This document shows, piece by piece, positions 1 through 7,273 of a stretch of 35,480 nucleotides of DNA. Numbering within the stretch: the stretch's first letter is position 1; the number at the start of each line of letters is the position of its first letter. Source of the DNA: Eubacteriales bacterium. Its GTDB lineage: Bacteria > Bacillota > Clostridia > Lachnospirales > Lachnospiraceae. Both the position numbers and the translations under genes were made by a program. The stretch spans positions 1 to 35,480 of the forward strand of contig JAUNJF010000020.1 in NCBI GenBank assembly GCA_030533405.1, written 5' to 3'. The notes under the pieces were generated by a model. That model saw only the letters and a list, made by a program, of their open reading frames with translations. It was not told where the DNA came from and ran no database searches.

Positions 1-102
1 TGTCATGGATTGGGTGAGAATACACCTGTACGATTTGATGTTGCAGCAATTGTAGGTGAGAAGGTAATGTATATAAAAAATGCGTTTGGTTATAGATTGT
101 GA
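1..102 (+). CDS. YraN-family (UPF0102) putative endonuclease, C-terminal fragment
   Basis: This is the last 33 codons of a gene whose start lies before the window. The reading frame is open from base 1 to a TGA at 100-102. The peptide contains RFDV followed about 13 residues later by a short basic/hydrophobic end containing IKNAF. That arrangement resembles the C-terminus of the YraN/UPF0102 family (small restriction-endonuclease-like-fold proteins of poorly known function), where an 'RFDV.AI' strand is followed by 'hikNAF'. The stop is 21 bases before the GTG of the next gene, so the two probably share a transcript. The call rests on a short stretch only and should be treated as tentative. 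Confidence 0.55.
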   Translation, partial: CHGLGENTPVRFDVAAIVGEKVMYIKNAFGYRL

Positions 103-123
103 GAAATAAGAGAGGTAATATGT

Positions 124-1002
124 GTGAAAAACAATTTATTTGATAAAAAAACATTATCATATATTCATAAAGAAAAAACGACAGTGATTAACGAAAAAAA
201 TGAGGTGTATTACATTACATTTCCAAAGTTAGATCAGTATAAAACAGATATGATACATGCTTTTTCAACAAGATTAGGTGGTGTATCAAAGAATCATTTT
301 TCTTCTATGAATTTAAGTTTTACAAGAGGTGATGATGAGGAATTGGTACGGGAAAATCATCGATTATTTGCAAATGCTATAGGATATGATGAGAAAAAAT
401 TGGTGTTTTCTAATCAGGTACATTTGACAAGATTTCATAAAGTTACAAAGGAAGATGCAGGAAAAGGAATAATCAAGGAAAGTGATATTGTTGAAATTGA
501 TGGATTAGTTACAGATGAAGTGGGAATTCCATTAATTACTTTTTATGCAGATTGTGTACCGTTATTTTTTTATGACCCAGGTTGTCATGTGATTGCAATG
601 GCGCATTCTGGATGGAGAGGCACGGTGCATGAAATTGGAGCGAAAATGGTTGCGTATATGCATTCTGAATATGGTAGCAAGCCTCAGGATATCATATGTG
701 CAATTGGTCCTTCCATTTGTCAGAGTTGTTATGAAGTAAGTGAAGATGTTGCAAATGAGATTTATGCAGTATATGGAAACGATTGTGGAAAAGAGATTAT
801 TTATCCAACAGGCAATCAAAAGTATCAGTTAAACCTTCATCAGGCATGTTTGCGTACTCTATTAAATGCAGGCATATCGAGAGAACACATTGATGTAACA
901 GACTTGTGTACCTGTTGTAATTCGGATTTTTTATTTTCTCACAGAAAAAGCAATGGAAAGCGAGGAAATTTGGCGGGAGTAATGATGTTACAAAAAAGAT
1001 GA
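124..1002 (+). CDS. pgeF: PgeF/YfiH/LACC1-family purine nucleoside phosphorylase (laccase domain)
   Basis: A 292-residue cytosolic protein of the YfiH/YlmD/LACC1 family (formerly DUF152). Members bind zinc and have been shown to act on purine nucleosides (phosphorolysis and deamination of adenosine); E. coli YfiH (PgeF) also affects fidelity of peptidoglycan precursor composition. The three family metal ligands are visible: His100 in NQVH, Cys144 in ADCVP and His161 in HSGWRGT. The start is a GTG at 124 with an AGAGAGG-type ribosome binding site about 8 bases upstream; an ATG at 120 is in another frame. It probably shares a transcript with the upstream YraN-type gene. Length is normal to slightly long for the family. 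Which activity matters in this organism cannot be told from sequence. Confidence 0.9.
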   Translation: MKNNLFDKKTLSYIHKEKTTVINEKNEVYYITFPKLDQYKTDMIHAFSTRLGGVSKNHFSSMNLSFTRGDDEELVRENHRLFANAIGYDEKKLVFSNQVHLTRFHKVTKEDAGKGIIKESDIVEIDGLVTDEVGIPLITFYADCVPLFFYDPGCHVIAMAHSGWRGTVHEIGAKMVAYMHSEYGSKPQDIICAIGPSICQSCYEVSEDVANEIYAVYGNDCGKEIIYPTGNQKYQLNLHQACLRTLLNAGISREHIDVTDLCTCCNSDFLFSHRKSNGKRGNLAGVMMLQKR

Positions 1003-1046
1003 TTGATTTTGTTGTTCATTTGTGAAATATGTAAAAGTAAGTGAGT

Positions 1047-1083
1047 AATGGTTTACAAATAAGTTTTGGTATTGTAAACTATT
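1047..1083. promoter_or_regulatory. Inverted repeat overlapping a candidate promoter upstream of der
   Basis: Arms AATGGTTTACAA (1047-1058) and TTGTAAACTATT (1072-1083) are complementary over 12 bp with one G-U pair and a 13-base loop. The same stretch can be read as a sigma-A promoter: TTTACA (1052-1057), a 17-base spacer and TAAACT (1075-1080, 4/6 match). A dyad spanning the -35 and -10 would suit a repressor operator. There is no T-run after it, so it is not an intrinsic terminator. Promoter and operator roles are inferences. Confidence 0.35.
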
Positions 1084-1129
1084 GAAATATATGTAATCAT
1101 GAAGTCACGTGTATGAAGGAGATATGACA

Positions 1130-2445
1130 ATGAGTAAACCAATTGTTGCCATAGTAGGTAGACCAAATGTTGGAAAATCCACATTGTTTAATGTATTAGC
1201 TGGTTCGAAGATATCGATTGTAAAAGACACACCAGGTGTAACAAGAGATCGAATTTATGCAGATGTTAACTGGTTGGATTATAATTTTACAATGATAGAT
1301 ACAGGTGGTATTGAGCCTGAAAGTGATGATATTATTATAAAAAGTATGCGTAACCAGGCACAAATTGCGATGGATACAGCAGACGTTATTATGTTTATTG
1401 TAGATGTACGTCAGGGATTAGTGGATGCGGATCATAAGGTTGCGGATATGCTTCGTCGTTCTAAAAAGCCAGTTGTATTGGTTGTAAATAAAGTAGACAG
1501 TTTTGAAAAATATATGCCAGATGTATATGAGTTTTATAATTTAGGATTAGGAGATCCATTTGCAATTTCAGCAGCTTCTCAGCTTGGACTGGGAGATATG
1601 TTAGATGAAGTGGTGTCTCATTTTCCTAATGATACCAAATCGGATGAAGAGGATGATCGTCCCAAGATTGCAATTGTTGGTAAACCAAATGTTGGTAAAA
1701 GTTCGATTATCAACAAATTATTGGGAGAAGAACGTGTTATTGTTTCTGATATTGCAGGAACAACAAGAGATGCGATTGACACTGCAATTGTAAGAAATGA
1801 TAGGGAATATGTTTTTATTGACACGGCGGGTCTTCGTAGAAAAAGTAAAATCAAGGAAGATATTGAGCGTTTTTCGATTATTAGAACAGTAACTGCGGTA
1901 GAAAGAGCTGATGTTTGTGTACTTGTGATTGATGCAACAGAAGGTGTGACAGAACAGGATGCTAAAATTGCTGGAATTGCGCATGATCGTGGAAAAGGTA
2001 TGATTATTGCGGTTAATAAATGGGATGCTATAGAAAAAGATGATAAATCAGTGTATAAATTCGAAGAAGAATTTTGTCGTTTTTAAGTTATGCAGAAATC
2101 ATCTTTATCTCAGCAAAAACAGGACAAAGATTACCGAAGCTATTTGAACGAATTGATATGGTAATTGATAATCACGCCCTTCGCGTAGGAACCGGTGTGT
2201 TAAACGAGATTTTGATGGAGGCAGTCGCAATGCAAGAACCTCCAACAGATAAGGGTAAGAAATTGAGATTGTATTATATTACAGAGGTTTCTGTAAAGCC
2301 ACCAACATTTGTTATTTTTGTAAATGACAAAAATTTGACACATTTTTCGTATACGAGATATATCGAAAATCGTTTAAGAGATGCATTTGGTTTTAAAGGT
2401 ACGCCGCTTAAGTTTATTTATAGAGAACGAAAAGAGAAAGGTTGA
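1130..2445 (+). pseudogene. der: Ribosome-biogenesis GTPase Der (EngA), frame disrupted near 2071-2084
   Basis: Der is a double-GTPase-domain protein needed for 50S ribosomal subunit assembly and essential in most bacteria tested. The first frame runs from ATG 1130 (AAGGAG at 1116-1121; an upstream GTG at 1109 has no good binding site) and encodes both G domains: [13 protein letters not shown] and NKVD in the first, [13 protein letters not shown] and NKWD in the second. It stops at 2084-2086 just after YKFEEE. The C-terminal KH-like domain (SYAEIIFISAKTG through to RERKEKG) continues in the -1 frame to 2445. A net loss of one base (or 1+3n) explains this; rejoined, the product would be about 438 residues, normal for Der. 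The first G domain, second G domain and KH domain are all well conserved, so the lesion is recent, a sequencing/assembly error, or bypassed by frameshifting. The site does not match the canonical X XXY YYZ slippery heptamer. Confidence 0.85.
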
Positions 2446-2450
2446 AGCGA

Positions 2451-3122
2451 ATGGAAATATTAGTACGAATTTTATGCGTTTTAACAGGTTATTGTTTTGG
2501 ATTATTTCAAACTGCATATATATATGGAAAAGCACATGGAATTGATATTAGAGAACATGGAAGTGGTAATTCAGGAACAACAAACGCCCTTCGTGTGTTG
2601 GGTAAAAAGGCTGGATTGATTGTATTTCTTGGTGATTTATTTAAGGCGATTATTATTTGTGTCATTGCTAGAATTGTGGGAACTATTTTTTTCCCAGATA
2701 TATTGTATCCTATGATTTTATGGAGTGGATTGGGTGTTGTAATAGGACATAATTTTCCGTTTTATATGGGATTTAAGGGAGGGAAGGGAATTGCTGCAAC
2801 CGCTGGAGTGATAGCAGGACTTCTTGATGTTCGTATTATTTTAATTTGTCTTGTTGCATTTTTAGTATGCGTTATAATTACTAGATATGTTTCGCTTGGT
2901 TCTCTTGTTGTTGTTAGTTTGTTTTTGCTTTCTTTTATTGTTTTAGGATGTCGAGGATGCATTATAAATCCAGTATCCAATGTTGCATATCAGGGAAAAG
3001 AATTAATTGAAAGTTATTTTATCATATTTTTGTTTGCCTCATTGGCGTTTTATCGCCATAAGGCCAATATTGTTCGATTGATACATGGAGAGGAAAATAA
3101 GTTATTTGCCAATAAAAAATAA
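2451..3122 (+). CDS. plsY: Glycerol-3-phosphate acyltransferase PlsY
   Basis: PlsY is a polytopic membrane enzyme that transfers an acyl group from acyl-phosphate (made by PlsX) to the sn-1 position of glycerol-3-phosphate, giving lysophosphatidic acid. The 223-residue product has the family signature GSGNSGTTN followed by LGKKAG near residues 40-60, and a second glycine-rich motif GFKGGKG near residue 105. Several hydrophobic segments are visible, as expected for about five transmembrane helices. ATG 2451 is preferred over the in-frame TTG at 2442 because GAGAAAGG (2434-2441) is well spaced for it. It starts directly after the der stop, and gpsA, which supplies its glycerol-3-phosphate substrate, follows 38 bases on: a coherent phospholipid-initiation pair. 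Confidence 0.92.
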   Translation: MEILVRILCVLTGYCFGLFQTAYIYGKAHGIDIREHGSGNSGTTNALRVLGKKAGLIVFLGDLFKAIIICVIARIVGTIFFPDILYPMILWSGLGVVIGHNFPFYMGFKGGKGIAATAGVIAGLLDVRIILICLVAFLVCVIITRYVSLGSLVVVSLFLLSFIVLGCRGCIINPVSNVAYQGKELIESYFIIFLFASLAFYRHKANIVRLIHGEENKLFANKK

Positions 3123-3160
3123 TACAAAAAATCTGTTATAAGGCAATTTAGGAGGGTGTA

Positions 3161-4168
3161 ATGAAGAAAGTTTGTATATTAGGTGCTGGAAGTTGGGGAA
3201 CTGCATTGTCTATTGTACTTTGTGGAAATGGTCATGATGTCAGAGTATGGTCCATTGACCCAGAAGAAGTGAGAATGCTTATGGATTTTCGGGAGCACAG
3301 GGATAAATTACCAGGTGTCATGATTCCAAGTAGCATTGAGTTTACAACGGATATGGAATATGCATTGGAAGAAGCAAATATGGTTGTCTGTGCAGTACCA
3401 TCTACATTTGTACGTACTACTATGAAAAGTGCAGCGCCTTATTTAAAGGAAAATACAATTGTTGTTGATGTTGCAAAAGGAATTGAAGAAGATACACTTT
3501 GTACAATGACGGAGATTATTAAACAGGAGTGTCCACAGGTAAAGGCAGGTATTTTATCAGGACCAAGTCATGCAGAGGAAGTAGGACGAGGAATTCCAAC
3601 GACGATTGTTGCAGGTGCATATGAAAAGGAAGTAGCAGAATACATTCAGGATACGTTTATGAATGATTATTTTAGAGTTTATACAAGTCCGGATGTGATT
3701 GGTATTGAATTGGGTGGTTCGCTAAAAAATGTTATCGCCTTGGCCGCAGGTATTGTTGATGGTTTAGGTTTTGGTGATAATACAAAGGCAGCGTTGATGA
3801 CAAGAGGCGTCACTGAAATCATGAGATTGGTTGTTGCGCTAGGTGGAAGTATGGAAACAGTTGCAGGATTGTCAGGAATTGGTGATCTTATTGTGACTTG
3901 TACATCAAAGCATTCTCGCAATCGGAATGCAGGCTTTTTGATCGGACAGGGAAAAAGTTATCAGGAAGCAATGGATGAGGTTAAGATGATTGTGGAGGGT
4001 GTTTATTCTGCAAAGGCAGCATTGGCATTTGCACATAAGATGAATGTTTCTATGCCAATTGTTGAGGCTGTGAACCAGGTTTTATTTGAAGGTGTTGACG
4101 CCAGAGAGGCATCGATTAAATTATTATTAAGAGATCGTACCAGAGAGTCTCATAATTTAAATTGGTAA
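3161..4168 (+). CDS. gpsA: NAD(P)H-dependent glycerol-3-phosphate dehydrogenase GpsA
   Basis: GpsA reduces dihydroxyacetone phosphate to sn-glycerol-3-phosphate for phospholipid synthesis in the cytosol. The 335-residue protein begins with a Rossmann nucleotide-binding motif (GAGSWGTALS, residues 8-17) and has the C-terminal catalytic region with GGSLKN; Lys189 matches the family's catalytic lysine. The conserved stretch GDNTKAALMTRG follows. Length is typical (about 330-340). The start is ATG 3161 with AGGAGGGTG just upstream. It follows plsY closely, and the der-plsY-gpsA-spoIVA order resembles the conserved Firmicutes neighbourhood. No oddities seen. Confidence 0.95.
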   Translation: MKKVCILGAGSWGTALSIVLCGNGHDVRVWSIDPEEVRMLMDFREHRDKLPGVMIPSSIEFTTDMEYALEEANMVVCAVPSTFVRTTMKSAAPYLKENTIVVDVAKGIEEDTLCTMTEIIKQECPQVKAGILSGPSHAEEVGRGIPTTIVAGAYEKEVAEYIQDTFMNDYFRVYTSPDVIGIELGGSLKNVIALAAGIVDGLGFGDNTKAALMTRGVTEIMRLVVALGGSMETVAGLSGIGDLIVTCTSKHSRNRNAGFLIGQGKSYQEAMDEVKMIVEGVYSAKAALAFAHKMNVSMPIVEAVNQVLFEGVDAREASIKLLLRDRTRESHNLNW

Positions 4169-4194
4169 AAATAGGAATGATTTAAGGTTCTTTT

Positions 4195-4227
4195 GCATAT
4201 ATTCTTTTTAGGATGATTGGATACAAA
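4195..4227 (+). promoter_or_regulatory. Candidate sigma-E-type promoter for spoIVA
   Basis: Upstream of spoIVA, GCATATATT (4195-4203) is followed after 16 bases by GATACAAA (4220-4227). This resembles the mother-cell sigma-E pattern recalled from B. subtilis (an ATATT-like -35 and CATACAAT-like -10; 6/8 here). spoIVA is a known sigma-E gene in Bacillus, which supports the reading. It is a consensus match by eye only. Confidence 0.4.
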
Positions 4228-4247
4228 AATCTCTTAAGGAGGATGTT

Positions 4248-5723
4248 ATGAAAGAGCAGTTTGATGTCTACCAAGATATAAAAGCAAGGACGGGTGGAGA
4301 TGTTTACATTGGAGTTGTTGGACCAGTCCGGACTGGAAAATCAACATTTATTAAGCGTTTTATGGAATATTTAGTCTTGCCACGGATGAAAGATGACGCG
4401 GAAAAAACAAGAACAATTGATGAGTTACCTCAAAGCGGATCGGGTAAGACGATTACGACAACGGAACCAAAGTTTATTCCTAAGAATGCAGCAGAAATCA
4501 TGATTGATGATAATACAAGTGTAAATATTCGGCTTGTAGATTGTGTGGGATATATGGTAGAAGGTGCTACTGGTCATATTGAGGAAGAAAAGGAACGACT
4601 GGTAAAAACACCCTGGTATGATTATGATATTCCGTTTACGAAAGCTGCACATATTGGAACCAAGAAAGTTATGACGGATCATGCAACAATTGGGATTATT
4701 GTGACATCAGACGGTTCGTTTGGTGATATTTCACGCGATAAATTTGAATCTGTCGAACAGGAATTGGTAGCTGAAATGGAAACATTAGGAAAGCCATTTG
4801 TTGTTGTGTTAAATAGCATGAAACCTAGGAGTCCAGAGGTACAGGAATTAGCTGTTTCTATGGAAAAAACACTTGGTGTTCGTGTTTTGCCTGTTAATTG
4901 TAATCAACTAAAAGGCGATGATATTTTAGAAATCCTAAAAAGTATATTATTTGAATTTCCAATTAGTCAAATTCAATTTTATATTCCAAAATGGGCTGAA
5001 ATGTTACATAAAAATCATCCGATAAAAAAAGCTGTTATAGATTATGCAAAGCAGGTAATGAAAGATGTTACGGAAATGCGAAAGGTATATCAATTACCTC
5101 AAGTGGAAGGTGAATGGATAGAGGATGTTCATGTTTCGAATGTTAATTTAAGAACAGGAACTGTCCGATTAAAGGTATTGATTCCGGAAAGCAATTATTA
5201 CGATATGCTTTCGGATTTATTGGGCGCAGAAGTAGATAACGAATATGATTTTTTGAAGCTGTTAAGGGAAATGTCGGTAAAACGAAAAGAATATCAGAGA
5301 GTTGCAGATGCGATGACGAGTGTAAATATGAAGGGTTATGGTCTTGTAATGCCTGAAAAGGAAAGCATTAAACTAGAGGAACCTGAATTGATCAAGCATG
5401 GAAATAAATATGGTATTAAAATCAAAGCAAATGCGCCGTCGCTTCATTTTATTCGTGCGAATGTTACAACAGAAATTGCACCAATTGTTGGAACGGAGGA
5501 GCAGGCAACAGAATTTTTGGCAAATATGAAAGAACAATTAAAATCATCACCAGAAGCATTGTGGAATATCAATATATTTGGAAAAACAGTAGAACAAATG
5601 GTGGAAGAAGGTCTTTTATCCAAGTCGAATAAAATAAATGATGATTCTCAAATGCGTTTACAGGATACGATGGAAAAAATAATAAATGATAGTAATGGTG
5701 GTATGGTATTTATCATTATTTAA
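4248..5723 (+). CDS. spoIVA: Stage IV sporulation protein A, spore coat morphogenetic ATPase
   Basis: SpoIVA is a mother-cell protein that hydrolyses ATP and polymerises around the forespore to form the basement layer of the spore coat. It is also needed for cortex assembly. The 491-residue length equals the family norm (492 in B. subtilis). The N-terminal domain has a Walker A motif GPVRTGKST (Lys31) and a Walker-B-like segment beginning LVDCVGY. The extreme C-terminus ends in a hydrophobic GGMVFIII, like the conserved end of the family used for membrane/SpoVM-dependent localisation. A strong AAGGAGG precedes ATG 4248. This gene is the best evidence that the organism belongs to a spore-forming lineage. 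It probably has its own promoter and a hairpin follows it. Confidence 0.97.
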   Translation: MKEQFDVYQDIKARTGGDVYIGVVGPVRTGKSTFIKRFMEYLVLPRMKDDAEKTRTIDELPQSGSGKTITTTEPKFIPKNAAEIMIDDNTSVNIRLVDCVGYMVEGATGHIEEEKERLVKTPWYDYDIPFTKAAHIGTKKVMTDHATIGIIVTSDGSFGDISRDKFESVEQELVAEMETLGKPFVVVLNSMKPRSPEVQELAVSMEKTLGVRVLPVNCNQLKGDDILEILKSILFEFPISQIQFYIPKWAEMLHKNHPIKKAVIDYAKQVMKDVTEMRKVYQLPQVEGEWIEDVHVSNVNLRTGTVRLKVLIPESNYYDMLSDLLGAEVDNEYDFLKLLREMSVKRKEYQRVADAMTSVNMKGYGLVMPEKESIKLEEPELIKHGNKYGIKIKANAPSLHFIRANVTTEIAPIVGTEEQATEFLANMKEQLKSSPEALWNINIFGKTVEQMVEEGLLSKSNKINDDSQMRLQDTMEKIINDSNGGMVFIII

Positions 5724-5757
5724 GCATTTGCGTTTTTAATCATTTTATACTATAATG

Positions 5758-5797
5758 AGTAAGCTATTTGCGTTGTGCAAATGGCTTACTTTGTTAT
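5758..5797 (+). terminator. Hairpin between spoIVA and scpA, probable intrinsic terminator
   Basis: Arms 5758-5771 and 5777-5790 (AGTAAGCTATTTGC / GCAAATGGCTTACT) pair over 14 bp with one G-U pair and a 5-base loop. The sequence after the stem is TTGTTATT, a moderate U-rich tail. It sits 34 bases after the spoIVA stop. A TATAAT immediately upstream (5751-5756), with TTGCGT 17 bases before it, could instead start transcription inside the hairpin, so the element may also form the 5' end of the scpAB transcript. Confidence 0.6.
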
Positions 5798-5812
5798 TAG
5801 AGGATTGTGATT

Positions 5813-6604
5813 ATGGGAATAGCATACAAATTACAAGTTTTTGAAGGTCCTTTGGACTTGTTATTGCATTTAATTGAAAAAAATAAAGTTGATATCTATG
5901 ATATTCCGATTGTGACAATCACGGAACAGTATTTAGAGTATGTCAGTCAGATGCAGGAAAATGATATGGATGTTATGAGTGAGTTTCTTGTTATGGCTGG
6001 TACGCTTTTGCAAATTAAATCCAAGATGTTGTTGCCAAAAGAGGAAAAGGAAGAAGTCGAGGAAGATGATCCAAGAGCAGAACTGGTTCGTCGTCTGTTA
6101 GAGTATAAAATGTATAAGTATGCTGCCTTGGAATTAAAAGATATGGAATTGGATGCTTCAAAGAATTTGTATAAAAAAACAACAATTCCGAAAGAGGTAT
6201 TAGATTATAAGGAAGAGATAGATCCAGCGGAGCTTGTTGACGGAATGACACTTAGTATGTTAAATGATATATTTAAGTCGATTATGCGTAAGCAGGTGGA
6301 TAAGATTGATCCGATTCGTTCTAAATTTGGTACGATTGAAAAAGAAGAGATTAATATAGAGGATCGAATGGTTCAGATTCGAGAGGAAGTTCGGGGATTA
6401 AAGGGAATTAATTTTCGTACATTGTTGGAATCGCAGCCTACTCGTATGAATATCATTATTACATTTATGTCAATTTTGGAGTTGATGAAAATTGGAGCAA
6501 TTACAATTCGACAGGAAAAAATATTTGGTGAAATTGTAATTGATTCGTTAGATGACATCATGTGTGGCGAAGATAAGACAGAAAAGGACGAAACACAGGA
6601 GTAG
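5813..6604 (+). CDS. scpA: Segregation and condensation protein A
   Basis: ScpA is the kleisin subunit that bridges the SMC ATPase heads, together with ScpB, in the bacterial condensin that compacts and segregates the chromosome. The product (263 residues from ATG 5813) opens with the highly conserved YKLQVFEGPLDLLLHLI kleisin N-terminus. The C-terminal winged-helix region is recognisable around TRMNIIITFMSILELMK. A Glu/Asp-rich linker lies near residues 78-90. ATG 5813 is chosen over the GTG at 5807 because AGAGGA (5799-5804) is spaced 8 bases from it. scpB begins 3 bases after the stop, so the pair is translationally linked. Confidence 0.95.
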   Translation: MGIAYKLQVFEGPLDLLLHLIEKNKVDIYDIPIVTITEQYLEYVSQMQENDMDVMSEFLVMAGTLLQIKSKMLLPKEEKEEVEEDDPRAELVRRLLEYKMYKYAALELKDMELDASKNLYKKTTIPKEVLDYKEEIDPAELVDGMTLSMLNDIFKSIMRKQVDKIDPIRSKFGTIEKEEINIEDRMVQIREEVRGLKGINFRTLLESQPTRMNIIITFMSILELMKIGAITIRQEKIFGEIVIDSLDDIMCGEDKTEKDETQE

Positions 6605-6607
6605 AAA

Positions 6608-7192
6608 ATGAAACAAGATATTAAAGTGATAGAAGGACAAATTGAAGCAGTTCTATTTTCAATGGGGGAAGTGGTGAGTAGAGAACAACTTGCGCAGGCA
6701 TTGGAAATAGATGCAGATACTGTTGTTAAAATTATTCATAACATGATGGATAAATATGATGAGATAGATCGTGGAATCCGAATTGTTGAAATTGAAGACG
6801 GATTTCAAATGTGTACAAAGTCTGAGTGTTATGATACGCTTGTTAAAATTGTTAATATTCCTAAGAAACATGTTTTAACGGATGTTTTGTTGGAAACGTT
6901 ATCGATTGTAGCGTACAAGCAACCGATTACCAGACAGGAAATCGAGGCGATTCGTGGTGTGTCGTGTGTGCATGCAGTGAATAAATTGGTGGAGTACAAT
7001 TTAATTCAGGAAGTTGGAAGGTTAGAAGTGGTTGGTAGACCGATTTTGTTTGGAACAACAGAAGATTTTTTGCGTAGTTTTGGAGTACAATCTACGGAAG
7101 AGTTGCCGTTGATTACACCGGATAAGATTGAGGATTTCAAACAACAGGCTCTAGAAGAAGCACAATTGACATTTGCACCCGTTAAGGATTAA
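6608..7192 (+). CDS. scpB: Segregation and condensation protein B
   Basis: ScpB is a tandem winged-helix dimer that binds the ScpA linker in the SMC-ScpAB condensin. The 194-residue product has the expected first winged helix (IEGQIEAVLFSMGE near the N-terminus) and the second, containing ETLSIVAYKQPITRQEIEAIRG and then VGRPILFGTT, which is diagnostic of the family. Its ribosome binding site (AGGAG, 6597-6601) lies inside the end of scpA. Length is normal. The following gene is a D,D-carboxypeptidase, as in the B. subtilis scpA-scpB-ypuI-dacB region. Confidence 0.95.
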   Translation: MKQDIKVIEGQIEAVLFSMGEVVSREQLAQALEIDADTVVKIIHNMMDKYDEIDRGIRIVEIEDGFQMCTKSECYDTLVKIVNIPKKHVLTDVLLETLSIVAYKQPITRQEIEAIRGVSCVHAVNKLVEYNLIQEVGRLEVVGRPILFGTTEDFLRSFGVQSTEELPLITPDKIEDFKQQALEEAQLTFAPVKD

Positions 7193-7273
7193 AGAAGTAT
7201 ATTTATATGTTCGATATGGATATATTGGTATCTGTCAGCATATATTATTAAAAAACTAATTGGAACAATCAGC

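Noticed and set aside
2072-2085. Canonical programmed -1 frameshift signal in der
   Set aside because: No X XXY YYZ heptamer is in the correct register, and I found no clear stimulatory stem just downstream; a simple TTT slip remains only a possibility.
7193-7273. Promoter or small gene between scpB and the DacB-like gene
   Set aside because: The region is AT-rich with several TATATT-like strings, but none has a well-spaced -35, and the only short ATG frame (7207) ends after about 14 codons.
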